A stretch of DNA of 5,621 nucleotides from Gallionellales bacterium CG03_land_8_20_14_0_80_55_15 (GCA_002780675.1 PEUR01000199.1:1-5621), one strand, 5' to 3'; counted from the stretch's first letter, positions 1 through 5,621 are shown. Numbers and translations are program-made. The notes: a model not told the origin generated them from the letters alone.

Positions 1-238
1 AAAACGCACGCTGATTCTGGTGCCGCGCGAAATGCCGTTCTCGGTGATCCATCTGGAAAATATGCTCACCCTCGCCCGCGCAGGCGCGGTCATCATGCCA
101 CCCAATCCCGGCTTTTATTATCAACCGGCCAGTGTGCAGGACATGGTGGATTTTGTCGTCGCCCGCATCCTCGACCATCTCGGCGTAAGCAATACGCTGT
201 TGCCGAGGTGGGGAGCGGCGAATTCGCCGGTAAAGTAG
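1..238 (+). CDS. ubiX: UbiX-family flavin prenyltransferase, C-terminal part (5' end outside window)
   Basis: The frame is open from base 2 to a TAG at 236-238 and gives 78 residues. Since UbiX proteins usually have about 190-200 residues, roughly the first 120 are missing. Visible family features are the 'LVPREMPFS' strand-loop (fragment residues 6-14), 'HLENM' (17-21), '[16 protein letters not shown]' (27-42, with the conserved Pro pair and Tyr), and the closing helix '[11 protein letters not shown]' (52-62) with its conserved Arg. The family prenylates FMN with dimethylallyl phosphate to make the cofactor of UbiD decarboxylases, used in ubiquinone synthesis; the enzyme is cytoplasmic. A Pad1-type paralogue serving another UbiD-like decarboxylase cannot be excluded without the rest of the gene and a check for ubiD. 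The last eight residues (GAANSPVK) lie beyond the conserved core. The gene converges on cimA across a 154-base gap. Confidence 0.9.
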   Translation, partial: KRTLILVPREMPFSVIHLENMLTLARAGAVIMPPNPGFYYQPASVQDMVDFVVARILDHLGVSNTLLPRWGAANSPVK

Positions 239-264
239 GGGGGGACGAACCGCATTTCAGCACC

Positions 265-286
265 ACCCGCCCTGAAGGGCGGGTTT
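265..286 (+). terminator. GC-rich hairpin after ubiX, possible terminator
   Basis: An 8-bp perfect stem (ACCCGCCC at 265-272 against GGGCGGGT at 277-284) closes a TGAA loop and is followed by only three T residues (284-286). It starts 26 bases after the ubiX stop. Position and stability fit a terminator, but the weak T tract makes intrinsic termination uncertain. It may equally be one unit of the hairpin array described separately. Confidence 0.4.
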
Positions 287-331
287 AAGGGTGCGTAGGT
301 GAGGGGGTGCAAACCCCTCCCCGCCTAAATC

Positions 332-351
332 CACCAGCCTGAAGGCTGGTG
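332..351 (-). terminator. Hairpin after cimA, possible terminator
   Basis: A perfect 8-bp stem (332-339 against 344-351) with a four-base loop, TTCA as read on the minus strand, lies about 40 bases beyond the cimA stop. It is followed on that strand by GATTTAGG, so only a short T run is present. The position suits transcription termination of the minus-strand operon, while the missing T tract keeps the call tentative. Confidence 0.4.
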
Positions 352-392
352 ACAAATTGCTGCCTCGCACGAAGTGCTTGCCGCCGCATCCC

Positions 393-1949
393 TCACTGTA
401 GTTTTATCAGCGCATATTCCAGGCTATCTGACAAGGCGAGCCAGCTGGCATCTATGATGTTGGTGCTGGCACCCACCGTGGTCCAGATGTGTCCGCCACC
501 CTGGAAGGTGATGAGTACGCGGGTCAGCGCGGAGGTGCCGTTGGCGCTATCCAGGATGCGCACCTTGTAATCTATCAGGCGCACGGTTTTCAGCACGGGG
601 TAAGCGGCTGACAGCGCGCCGCGCAGGGCGGTGGACAGGGCGTTGACTGGGCCGTTGCCTTCTGCGGCGACAAATTTAACTTCGCCTTCCACTTTGACCT
701 TGACGGTTGCCTCCGATAGCAGGCCACGGCTCTGGCGGCGCTCTGTCATAACAAAATAATCAATCAATTCAAATGGTTGTGAGTATTTTAGGCGCAGGCG
801 GTGCAGCATCAATTCCACGCTGGCTTCGGCGGCTTCAAAGGTGAAACCTTCGTGTTCCAGATGCTTGATGTGGTTAAGGACGCGCTGGGCTTCTTCGTTG
901 CCGAGTGCGATGCCCAGTGCCTTGGCCTGAAACTGGATGTTGCCGCGACCGGATAATTCCGACACCACCGAACGCATCTGGTTGCCGACCAGTGCGGGGT
1001 CTATGTGCTGGTAGGTGTCGGCGGCCTTGAGCATCGCGGCGACATGGATGCCGCCCTTGTGCGCAAAGGCGCTGTGGCCGATGTAAGGCGCGTGGTTATA
1101 GTGCTTGAGGTTGACCACTTCCGCGACGAAGTGGGCGAGGGAGGTCAGTTCGCGCAACTGTTCCGGCGTGACCACCGGTCGGTTCATCTTGAGTTGCAAA
1201 TTGGGGATGATGGTGGTCAGGTTGGCGTTGCCGACCCGTTCGCCATAGCCGTTGATCGTCCCTTGTACCTGGGTGCAGCCGCCGCGCACCGCCGCCAGCG
1301 AATTGGCGATGCCGCAACCGGTATCGTTATGGCAATGCACGCCCAGCGGGATTTTAATGTGTTGCGCTACGCAGCGCACGATGTCTTCAACTTCCCAGGG
1401 CAGCTTGCCACCATTGGTTTCGCACAGCACCAGCCAGTCGGCACCCGCTTCGGACGCTGCCCGCAAGGTCGCCAGCGCATACTCCCGATTGGCGACAAAA
1501 CCATCGAAAAAATGCTCGGCATCAAAAATTACTTCGCGGCCTTGCGCTTTCATGTAAGCCACGCTGTCACGGATCATGGCGAGATTCTCTTCCAGCGTCG
1601 CGGCAAGCACGACCTTGACGTGATAATCCCAACTCTTGCCCACCATCGTGACCACGGGGGTTCCCGCTTCCAGCAAGGCTTGCAGGTTACTGTCCTGTGC
1701 GCAGGTCAGCTTTTTTTGGCGGGTGCGGCCGAAGGCGGCAAGCCTGGCAGCGCCTAAATCGAGCTGGGCGGCACGGGCGAAGAACTCGGCATCCTTGGGG
1801 TTGGAACCCGGCCAGCCACCTTCGATGTAATGAAAGCCGAAGTCGGCCAGACGTTTGGCGATGGACAGCTTATCGTCAACCGACAGGGAAATGTCTTCGC
1901 GTTGCGTGCCGTCACGCAGCGTGGTGTCATAGAGAAAAACGGGGTTCAT
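393..1949 (-). CDS. cimA: (R)-citramalate synthase CimA
   Basis: This 518-residue enzyme condenses pyruvate with acetyl-CoA to (R)-citramalate, which LeuCD and LeuB convert to 2-oxobutyrate for isoleucine, bypassing threonine deaminase. The N-terminal DRE-TIM barrel (about 3-270) shows 'YDTTLRDGTQRE' (7-18, catalytic Arg12 and metal ligand Asp13), 'HCHND' (205-209, metal ligands His205 and His207) and 'NGYGERVGNANL' (233-244, with Asn241 as the expected further ligand). 'AHKGGIHVAA' (296-305) follows, and the last 130 or so residues match a LeuA-type allosteric dimer domain, so feedback by isoleucine is likely. Length and the RDGTQRE form favour the long citramalate synthase family over 2-isopropylmalate or homocitrate synthase. 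The frame is open 14 codons further upstream, but I chose Met at 1949 because the alignable protein starts there and AGGA lies 10 bases before it. It is last in a probable operon, 51 bases after the OsmC-like gene. Confidence 0.92.
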   Translation of the reverse strand: MNPVFLYDTTLRDGTQREDISLSVDDKLSIAKRLADFGFHYIEGGWPGSNPKDAEFFARAAQLDLGAARLAAFGRTRQKKLTCAQDSNLQALLEAGTPVVTMVGKSWDYHVKVVLAATLEENLAMIRDSVAYMKAQGREVIFDAEHFFDGFVANREYALATLRAASEAGADWLVLCETNGGKLPWEVEDIVRCVAQHIKIPLGVHCHNDTGCGIANSLAAVRGGCTQVQGTINGYGERVGNANLTTIIPNLQLKMNRPVVTPEQLRELTSLAHFVAEVVNLKHYNHAPYIGHSAFAHKGGIHVAAMLKAADTYQHIDPALVGNQMRSVVSELSGRGNIQFQAKALGIALGNEEAQRVLNHIKHLEHEGFTFEAAEASVELMLHRLRLKYSQPFELIDYFVMTERRQSRGLLSEATVKVKVEGEVKFVAAEGNGPVNALSTALRGALSAAYPVLKTVRLIDYKVRILDSANGTSALTRVLITFQGGGHIWTTVGASTNIIDASWLALSDSLEYALIKLQ

Positions 1950-2000
1950 GGTGTTGTCATCCTGAAAGCGGGATTCGTAGGGCGGGCGCAAATCACCCGA

Positions 2001-2441
2001 TCAGACCTGCGATGGGGTTGTTGCGGATTCCTGGATCACTTCAAAGTCGTGTGACACGGCAGCCGTCGCGCCCAGCATGATGGAGGCGGAGCAGTATTTC
2101 TCGGCAGAAAGTTTAATGGCTTTTTCCACCACGGCCGGTTTGATGTCGTGTCCCTTGATGACGAAATGCAGGTGAATTTTGGTGAATACCCGGGGTTCGG
2201 TCTCGGCGCGTTCGGCTTCCAGTTCAACGTAGCAGTCGGTAACTAACTGACGGCTTTTTTTCAGGATGGTGATGACATCGAAGCTGGTGCAGCCGCCTGC
2301 GCCGATCAGCAGCATTTCCATCGGGCGCGGGCCCAAATTACGCCCGCCGGCGGCAGGTGCGCCATCCATCAGCACGGCGTGGTTGCTTTCGGTTTCGCCC
2401 AGGAAGGCGACTTGTTCTACCCATTTGACGCGAGCTTTCAT
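2001..2441 (-). CDS. OsmC family protein, YhfA-like
   Basis: The 146-residue product closely resembles E. coli YhfA (134 residues), from the start 'MKARVKWVE' through 'LMDG', 'PRPMEMLLIGAGGC' (38-51) and 'LSAEKYCSASIML' (111-123). Cys51 and Cys117 are the two conserved cysteines that in the OsmC/Ohr superfamily form the thiol peroxidase site. Hydroperoxide reduction is established for Ohr and OsmC but not clearly for the YhfA branch, so the substrate stays open. The fold is cytoplasmic, with no signal peptide. The protein has a Gly-rich extra stretch near 28-37 and a tail of about 8 residues beyond the YhfA core. The start at 2441 is favoured over an upstream Met 18 codons earlier because AAGGA lies 7 bases before it, and because the longer form would overlap the upstream gene. 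It sits 20 bases after the DUF218 gene, so co-transcription is likely. Confidence 0.88.
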   Translation of the reverse strand: MKARVKWVEQVAFLGETESNHAVLMDGAPAAGGRNLGPRPMEMLLIGAGGCTSFDVITILKKSRQLVTDCYVELEAERAETEPRVFTKIHLHFVIKGHDIKPAVVEKAIKLSAEKYCSASIMLGATAAVSHDFEVIQESATTPSQV

Positions 2442-2461
2442 GCTGGATTCCTTCTGTGACT

Positions 2462-3241
2462 TTATTGAGAAAGTGCTGATTTTGCCTGATACCACAGCAA
2501 ACCGATGGCTTCATGGAAAAAATATTTGCTGTCGCGCACTGCCTCGGCGCACGGAATGAAGGCCAGCAGATCAATCTGGTAACGCGTCGTAAAGGCGGTC
2601 GGTGCTTCCACTACCTCAAAACCCGCAGCGCGGAAGGCGGCTGATGCGCGAAGCATATGCCAGGCGTGTGTCACCAGATAGATTTTATGGATGCCGGCCT
2701 TGTGTAATGTCAGGTATGAATTGCGCGCATTTTCCTGCGTGTTGTCGGAGGTGTCTTCAGTCCAGCGTACCGGAACCTGAAAGTCCTGTTCCAGTGCCAC
2801 GCGCATTTGCTGTGCCTCCGCAACGTGATTGCCGAGAGGCTTGCCGCCAGAGACTAATATCGGCAACTGCCATTTACGCTGTAGTCGTGCGCCATAGCGC
2901 AGACGGGGCAGGACGAGTTCGCTGATGGTGTCTTGTCCGGCGTATTCCGGCGCGTGGAAATAGGTTCCGCCACCCAGGATGACGATAGCCGCCGGGTCAA
3001 GTGTAGATTTGCCTGACCGGGAGATGTCCAGCACGGAGGTGCGCGACTCCAATAAGTGCAAGCCGCCTTCAGCAATATAGGGGGTAGAAGCCAGCCAGAG
3101 CAGTGCGCAGGAAAGGGTCAGCAGCCATCGCGCCGTGCCGGGGTGGCGGCGCAGCAGTAATAAGCCTGACAACAGTACCAGCAAAAAACTCAGCGGGGGC
3201 AGCAGGAAGGCGGATATAAGGTTAGTCGTGAACCATGTCAT
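2462..3241 (-). CDS. DUF218 inner-membrane protein, ElyC/YdcF-like
   Basis: This 259-residue protein has two hydrophobic segments (about 8-30 and 38-55) joined by a basic loop 'RRHPGTAR', then a soluble DUF218 domain. By the positive-inside rule the loop is cytoplasmic and the DUF218 domain periplasmic. Domain motifs are 'AIVILGGGTYF' (85-95), 'PILVSGGKP' (127-135), the acidic segment 'TSDNTQENA' (164-172) and 'YLVTHAWHMLRASAAF' (188-203). Length and architecture match E. coli ElyC, which is linked to peptidoglycan and lipid-carrier metabolism at low temperature; the relatives SanA and YdcF have other or unknown roles, so the family is clear but the function is not. The start at 3241 is chosen because the first membrane segment follows directly; upstream there is only a weak GGTGGA about 10 bases away. 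It is the first gene of the probable minus-strand operon with the OsmC-like gene and cimA. Confidence 0.85.
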   Translation of the reverse strand: MTWFTTNLISAFLLPPLSFLLVLLSGLLLLRRHPGTARWLLTLSCALLWLASTPYIAEGGLHLLESRTSVLDISRSGKSTLDPAAIVILGGGTYFHAPEYAGQDTISELVLPRLRYGARLQRKWQLPILVSGGKPLGNHVAEAQQMRVALEQDFQVPVRWTEDTSDNTQENARNSYLTLHKAGIHKIYLVTHAWHMLRASAAFRAAGFEVVEAPTAFTTRYQIDLLAFIPCAEAVRDSKYFFHEAIGLLWYQAKSALSQ

Positions 3242-3265
3242 CTAAAAAATCCACCGTGTTTGCAA

Positions 3266-3302
3266 CGCCGTCATTTTATTACATTTCCAAGCGCAACAAG
3301 TC
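3266..3302 (-). promoter_or_regulatory. Possible promoter of the DUF218-osmC-cimA operon
   Basis: On the minus strand TAAAAT (3273-3278) matches five of six bases of the -10 consensus. Transcription would begin near 3266, leaving a leader of about 25 bases. No good -35 hexamer is found at 16-18 bases; the nearest T-rich candidate, TTGTTG, is too close at 15 bases. The call rests on position and the -10 box alone. Confidence 0.3.
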
Positions 3303-3385
3303 ATGGATATAAAGGATGTGCGGGGCGGGATTTTTGGCCGCATACTTGCAATGTGCAACATCCTGTGAATATAGCAAAATTTAGT

Positions 3386-3415
3386 TTGACAGGATTGGAT
3401 GGGATGAACTAGAAT
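3386..3415 (+). promoter_or_regulatory. Sigma70 promoter of rplM-rpsI
   Basis: A perfect -35 box TTGACA (3386-3391) is separated by 18 bases from TAGAAT (3410-3415), which differs from the -10 consensus at one position. The predicted start near 3422 gives a leader of about 39 bases before rplM. An AT-rich stretch (about 3367-3385) lies directly upstream like an UP element. This strength is expected for a ribosomal protein operon. Confidence 0.82.
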
Positions 3416-3460
3416 TCGCGCCCTTCGAGGTTTACACACTGAATTTTAGGAATACTGGCT

Positions 3461-3898
3461 ATGAAAACATTTTCCGCCAAAGCGCACGAAGTCCAGCATG
3501 ACTGGCTTCTGGTAGACGCTGCAGATCAAGTGCTGGGCCGTTTGGCTGCACAAATTGCTGCTCGTTTGCGTGGCAAGCATAAAGCGATTTACACCCCGCA
3601 CGTTGATACTGGCGATTTCGTCGTAGTGGTCAATGCGGAAAAACTGCGCGTTACCGGCAATAAGGCACAAGACAAGCTGTACCATCGCCATACGGGTTAT
3701 CCAGGCGGTTTGTACACAACAAATTTTACCAAGATGCAAGCCTCTCATCCGGCGCGTGTTCTGGAAAAAGCGGTTAAAGGCATGTTGCCAAAAGGCCCTC
3801 TGGGCTATGCGATGTTGCGCAAGATGAAAGTCTATGCAGGTGCTGCGCACCCGCATGAAGCACAGCAACCGAAACCTGTTAATTTGTTGAAGGCATAA
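3461..3898 (+). CDS. rplM: 50S ribosomal protein L13
   Basis: The 145-residue protein is a full-length bacterial L13 (E. coli has 142). It begins 'MKTFSAK', continues with '[20 protein letters not shown]' (22-41) and '[16 protein letters not shown]' (44-59), and carries the family signature '[20 protein letters not shown]' (106-125), ending with 'HPHEAQQP'. L13 is an early assembly protein of the large ribosomal subunit, binding 23S rRNA. TAGGA at 3447-3451 lies 9 bases before the ATG. The gene is the first of a two-gene operon with rpsI, only 2 bases apart, behind a near-consensus promoter. In other bacteria L13 can repress its own mRNA through the leader; the short leader here shows no structure that I can assign to this. 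Codon choice is more biased and less GC-rich at third positions than in cimA, as expected for high expression. Confidence 0.98.
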   Translation: MKTFSAKAHEVQHDWLLVDAADQVLGRLAAQIAARLRGKHKAIYTPHVDTGDFVVVVNAEKLRVTGNKAQDKLYHRHTGYPGGLYTTNFTKMQASHPARVLEKAVKGMLPKGPLGYAMLRKMKVYAGAAHPHEAQQPKPVNLLKA

Positions 3899-3900
3899 TC

Positions 3901-4293
3901 ATGAGCGTTAGCTATAACTACGGAACAGGCCGCCGCAAGAGCGCGGTTGCACGTGTGTTCATCAAAGCCGGCAAGGGCGACATCGTTGTCAACGATAAGC
4001 CTATTGACGTGTTTTTCTCACGCGAAACAGGTCGTATGGTTGTGCGTCAGCCTTTGAATCTGACTGATACACTGGGTCAATTCGACATCATGGTGAACGT
4101 TTCAGGTGGCGGTGAATCCGGTCAAGCGGGTGCGGTTCGTCACGGTATTACGCGTGCTTTGATAGACTACAATGCAGATTTCAAGCCCGTCTTGAAGGCT
4201 GCCGGTTTGGTGACACGCGATGCGCGTGAAGTCGAACGTAAGAAAGTCGGTCTGCGTAAGGCTCGCCGCAGGAAACAATTCTCCAAGCGTTAA
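3901..4293 (+). CDS. rpsI: 30S ribosomal protein S9
   Basis: At 130 residues the product equals E. coli S9 in length. It shows '[19 protein letters not shown]' (8-26), '[19 protein letters not shown]' (66-84), 'RALIDYN' and the strongly basic tail '[18 protein letters not shown]' (113-130). In the family this C-terminal tail reaches the P-site tRNA in the decoding region of the small subunit, and its final Arg is conserved, as here. GAAGG (3889-3893), inside the end of rplM, lies 7 bases before the ATG, so the two genes are probably translationally coupled, keeping L13 and S9 in balance. A strong terminator begins 16 bases after the stop codon. Confidence 0.98.
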   Translation: MSVSYNYGTGRRKSAVARVFIKAGKGDIVVNDKPIDVFFSRETGRMVVRQPLNLTDTLGQFDIMVNVSGGGESGQAGAVRHGITRALIDYNADFKPVLKAAGLVTRDAREVERKKVGLRKARRRKQFSKR

Positions 4294-4308
4294 TCGGTTG
4301 GAAGTATC

Positions 4309-4339
4309 GCAAAACCGCCTTCGGGCGGTTTTTGCTTTT
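4309..4339 (+). terminator. Intrinsic terminator of rplM-rpsI
   Basis: AAAACCGCC (4311-4319) pairs with GGCGGTTTT (4324-4332) around a TTCG tetraloop closed by C-G, one of the most stable RNA loops. T-rich sequence follows (4329-4333 and 4336-4339). The outer GC at 4309-4310 can also pair with the GC at 4334-4335. The A run makes the stem partly bidirectional, but no minus-strand gene ends here. Confidence 0.9.
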
Positions 4340-4340
4340 G

Positions 4341-4349
4341 TAGTATCAT
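4341..4349 (+). promoter_or_regulatory. Possible -10 region for argC
   Basis: TATCAT (4344-4349) differs from TATAAT at one base and lies 31 bases before the argC start, just behind the rpsI terminator. A transcript would begin near 4356. The bases 16-18 upstream fall in the terminator stem and make a poor -35 box, so argC may instead depend on read-through or an activator. Confidence 0.3.
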
Positions 4350-4374
4350 GCCGCGTGTTTAAAAGGGGGCCAGG

Positions 4375-5403
4375 ATGATTAAAGTGGGCATAGTGGGCGG
4401 TACGGGCTATACCGGCGTGGAATTATTGCGCCTGTTGGCGTTGCATCCGCAGGTTGAATTGCGGGTGATTACCTCGCGCGCGGACGCGGGGACACCGGTC
4501 AGTCAAATGTTTCCCAGCCTGCGCGGCGTGGTTGATTTGCAGTTCGTTCATCCCGATGCAGCGCATTTGCAACAGTGCGATCTGGTGTTCTTTGCTACCC
4601 CTAACGGCATCGCCATGCAGCAAGCGCGCGCTCTGCTGGATGCCGGTGTAAAAGTCATAGATTTGGCAGCAGATTTCCGCTTGCAGGACATCGCCTCGTG
4701 GGAAAAATGGTATGGCATGACCCATGCCTGCCCGGAACTGGTTCGTGAGGCGGTGTATGGACTGCCGGAAATCAACCGCGCACAGATTAAAAACGCCAGG
4801 CTGATTGCTAATCCGGGTTGCTATCCGACAGCGGTGCAATTGGGTTTCAACCCCTTGCTTGAGGCGGGGTTGATCGAGACAGGCAGCCTGATCGCCGATG
4901 CTAAATCGGGCGTGTCGGGTGCCGGGCGCAAGGCGGAAATTTCTGCGTTATTCGCCGAGGCGGGCGACAATTTCAAGGCCTATGGGGTTGCCGGTCATCG
5001 GCATCTGCCGGAAATTAGACAGGGTTTAGGGCGAGTAAAAAATCAGGAGGTCGGCTTGACCTTCGTGCCGCATCTGACTCCGTTGATACGCGGCATACAC
5101 GCCACGCTTTATGGCAGGCTCACGCGGGAGGTGGATTTACAGGCATTGTTTGAGCAGCGCTATGTGAATGAACCTTTCGTAGACGTGATGCCCGCAGGCA
5201 GTCATCCTGAAACCCGTTCGGTGCGCGGCTCCAACCGCTGCCGCATCGCCGTACACAGGCCGCAGGGCGGCGACACGGTGGTGGTGTTGTCGGTGATTGA
5301 TAATCTGGTCAAGGGTGCGGCAGGGCAGGCGGTACAAAACATGAACATTATGTTTAATCTGCCGGAAAGCATGGCGCTCAATATTGTCCCGCTGTTACCC
5401 TGA
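4375..5403 (+). CDS. argC: N-acetyl-gamma-glutamyl-phosphate reductase ArgC
   Basis: ArgC reduces N-acetylglutamyl phosphate with NADPH to the semialdehyde, the third step from glutamate to ornithine and arginine, in the cytoplasm. The 342-residue protein opens with the Rossmann nucleotide-binding motif '[18 protein letters not shown]' (4-21). '[10 protein letters not shown]' (71-80) and 'IDLAADFRL' (95-103) follow, then the active-site segment 'ANPGCYPTA' (145-153), in which Cys149 is the expected nucleophile. 'SGVSGAGRK' (178-186) and 'GHRHLPEI' (207-214) supply conserved substrate and catalytic residues, including the expected active-site His. Length and motifs match the long (type 1) ArgC. 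AGGGGG at 4364-4369 lies 5 bases before the ATG. The gene stands 81 bases after rpsI, separated by a strong terminator, so it is probably transcribed at least partly on its own. No other arg gene is in the window. Confidence 0.96.
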   Translation: MIKVGIVGGTGYTGVELLRLLALHPQVELRVITSRADAGTPVSQMFPSLRGVVDLQFVHPDAAHLQQCDLVFFATPNGIAMQQARALLDAGVKVIDLAADFRLQDIASWEKWYGMTHACPELVREAVYGLPEINRAQIKNARLIANPGCYPTAVQLGFNPLLEAGLIETGSLIADAKSGVSGAGRKAEISALFAEAGDNFKAYGVAGHRHLPEIRQGLGRVKNQEVGLTFVPHLTPLIRGIHATLYGRLTREVDLQALFEQRYVNEPFVDVMPAGSHPETRSVRGSNRCRIAVHRPQGGDTVVVLSVIDNLVKGAAGQAVQNMNIMFNLPESMALNIVPLLP

Positions 5404-5415
5404 AACGGGGGTAAC
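5394..5415 (+). other. Hairpin spanning the argC stop codon
   Basis: GTTACCC (5394-5400), the last codons of argC, pairs with GGGTAAC (5409-5415) around an 8-base loop that contains the stop codon TGA (5401-5403). No T tract follows, so it is not a standard terminator. It could protect the mRNA 3' end or be chance; the stem is only 7 bp. Confidence 0.3.
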
Positions 5416-5459
5416 GGCAGGGTCGCGCTGCAAAATGCCACGGAAGTTTCCGGCTATTC

Positions 5460-5491
5460 CCGCGCCAGCTATCAGGGTATGCGCGGTTTTT
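5460..5491 (+). terminator. Probable intrinsic terminator of argC
   Basis: A six-bp all-GC stem, CCGCGC (5460-5465) against GCGCGG (5481-5486), encloses a 15-base loop and is followed directly by five T residues (5487-5491). It lies 57 bases after the argC stop. The long loop lowers stability, but stem plus T run at this position is the expected arrangement. Confidence 0.6.
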
Positions 5492-5499
5492 GTTAAAAT
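5491..5499 (+). promoter_or_regulatory. Extended -10 promoter after argC
   Basis: TGTTAAAAT (5491-5499) fits the extended -10 form TGnTATAAT with one mismatch. It overlaps the T tract of the preceding terminator. No clear -35 box is visible, which extended -10 promoters can tolerate. The predicted start is near 5506, reading into the unassigned region at the window end. Confidence 0.45.
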
Positions 5500-5503
5500 T
5501 CAA

Positions 5504-5621
5504 GTATCATCGGCACTTGGAGTAGAGTGCCACGCTTAACGTGAAACTCGCGCAGCGACGAACTGTACCCCTCTCCCTTTGGGATACCAGCCACTTGCCA
5601 GCTTGCTGGCTTAGTGGATTG
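5504..5621. other. Unassigned hairpin-rich stretch at the window end
   Basis: This stretch has no recognisable gene. It contains GGCACT against AGTGCC (5512-5517 and 5526-5531), CACG against CGTG (5531-5534 and 5540-5543), and a two-part hairpin at 5591-5617: CCACT against AGTGG outside, GCCAG against CTGGC inside, with a CTTG loop. On the + strand a frame is open from a GTG at 5541 to the edge (27 codons), without a ribosome binding site at useful distance. On the minus strand a frame enters from the edge and runs 42 codons to a TAA at 5493-5495. I recognise neither peptide. It may be the leader of the next gene, a small RNA, or the end of a neighbouring convergent gene. Confidence 0.35.

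Larger units (their letters stand above)
265..377. repeat. Array of three to four small hairpins in the convergent gap
   Basis: Between ubiX and cimA there are four inverted repeats in 113 bases: 265-284 (8-bp stem, TGAA loop), 301-319 (GAGGGG against CCCCTC, 7-base loop), 332-351 (CACCAGCC against GGCTGGTG, TGAA loop) and 367-377 (GCAC against GTGC, GAA loop). The first and third share the core CCTGAAGG. TTTA at 284-287 can also pair with TAAA at 326-329, which would enclose the second hairpin between the two strong ones. Such hairpins resemble REP-like elements and the subterminal palindromes of IS200/IS605-type elements, but no transposase or TnpB fragment is visible. Ordinary terminators of the two convergent genes are the main alternative. 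Confidence 0.45.

Noticed and set aside
121..312. A 63-codon minus-strand frame over the ubiX end and the hairpin array
   Set aside because: It is antisense to the conserved UbiX C-terminus and runs through palindromic sequence; no start signal is visible.
265..377. CRISPR-like array reading of the repeated hairpins
   Set aside because: The units differ in sequence and length, spacing is irregular, there are only two similar palindromes, and no cas gene is nearby.
1005..1757. A 250-codon open frame on the + strand opposite cimA
   Set aside because: It lies wholly antisense to a well-supported citramalate synthase gene, its translation resembles no family and is rich in His, Arg and Val as expected from reverse reading of GC-biased codons. 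Antisense openness is common in such DNA.
1697..2080. A 127-codon + strand frame over the cimA start and the end of the OsmC-like gene
   Set aside because: It overlaps two genes with clear motifs, and its Arg-, Trp- and His-rich translation looks like a shadow frame.
3242..3439. A 65-codon minus-strand frame ending next to the DUF218 start
   Set aside because: It occupies the divergent promoter region, including the rplM -35 and -10 boxes, and its peptide has no recognisable features. Its stop codon adjoining the next ATG is probably chance.
3446..3868. A 140-codon minus-strand frame opposite rplM
   Set aside because: It is fully antisense to L13, with no ribosome binding site or recognisable motif.
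4423..4839. A 138-codon minus-strand frame opposite argC
   Set aside because: It is antisense to a confident ArgC with catalytic motifs and shows no family features.
5491..5621. Known structured RNA (6S, tmRNA, RNase P RNA, SRP RNA) or group II intron start
   Set aside because: I see none of their conserved ends or core motifs, and no GTGYG intron start follows the terminator; the stretch is also too short to decide positively.

Overview
The window looks like ordinary chromosome from a betaproteobacterium, most plausibly a relative of the Nitrosomonadales/Gallionellaceae. This placement is an inference from the L13, S9 and ArgC sequences and from the gene order rplM-rpsI-argC; no database search was possible. 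All five complete genes on offer for judgement, plus argC, have intact reading frames, recognisable family motifs and usable ribosome binding sites. I see no CRISPR array, tRNA, rRNA, transposase or prophage gene.

Layout: (1) positions 1-238 hold the 3' end of a UbiX-type flavin prenyltransferase on the + strand. (2) Positions 239-392 are a convergent intergenic gap with three or four tight hairpins in a row, the least explained part of the left half. (3) Positions 393-3241 are a minus-strand cluster, probably one operon read right to left: an ElyC/YdcF-like DUF218 membrane protein, a YhfA-like OsmC-family protein, then (R)-citramalate synthase CimA. (4) Positions 3242-3460 are a divergent promoter region with a near-consensus sigma70 promoter facing right. 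(5) Positions 3461-4293 are the ribosomal operon rplM-rpsI, closed by a classical UUCG-loop terminator. (6) argC (4375-5403) follows 81 bases after rpsI. (7) Positions 5404-5621 contain no confident gene. They hold a probable argC terminator, an extended -10 promoter right behind it, and a hairpin-rich stretch cut by the window edge.

Functionally the window combines cofactor synthesis for ubiquinone (UbiX), isoleucine precursor synthesis (CimA makes citramalate from pyruvate and acetyl-CoA), arginine synthesis (ArgC), cell envelope maintenance (DUF218) and translation (L13, S9). Apart from co-transcription there is no sign that these genes form one biochemical system. I do not find convincing evidence for a new multi-gene system here. 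The two stretches that deserve a closer look are the hairpin array at 265-377 and the structured, unassigned end at about 5491-5621.
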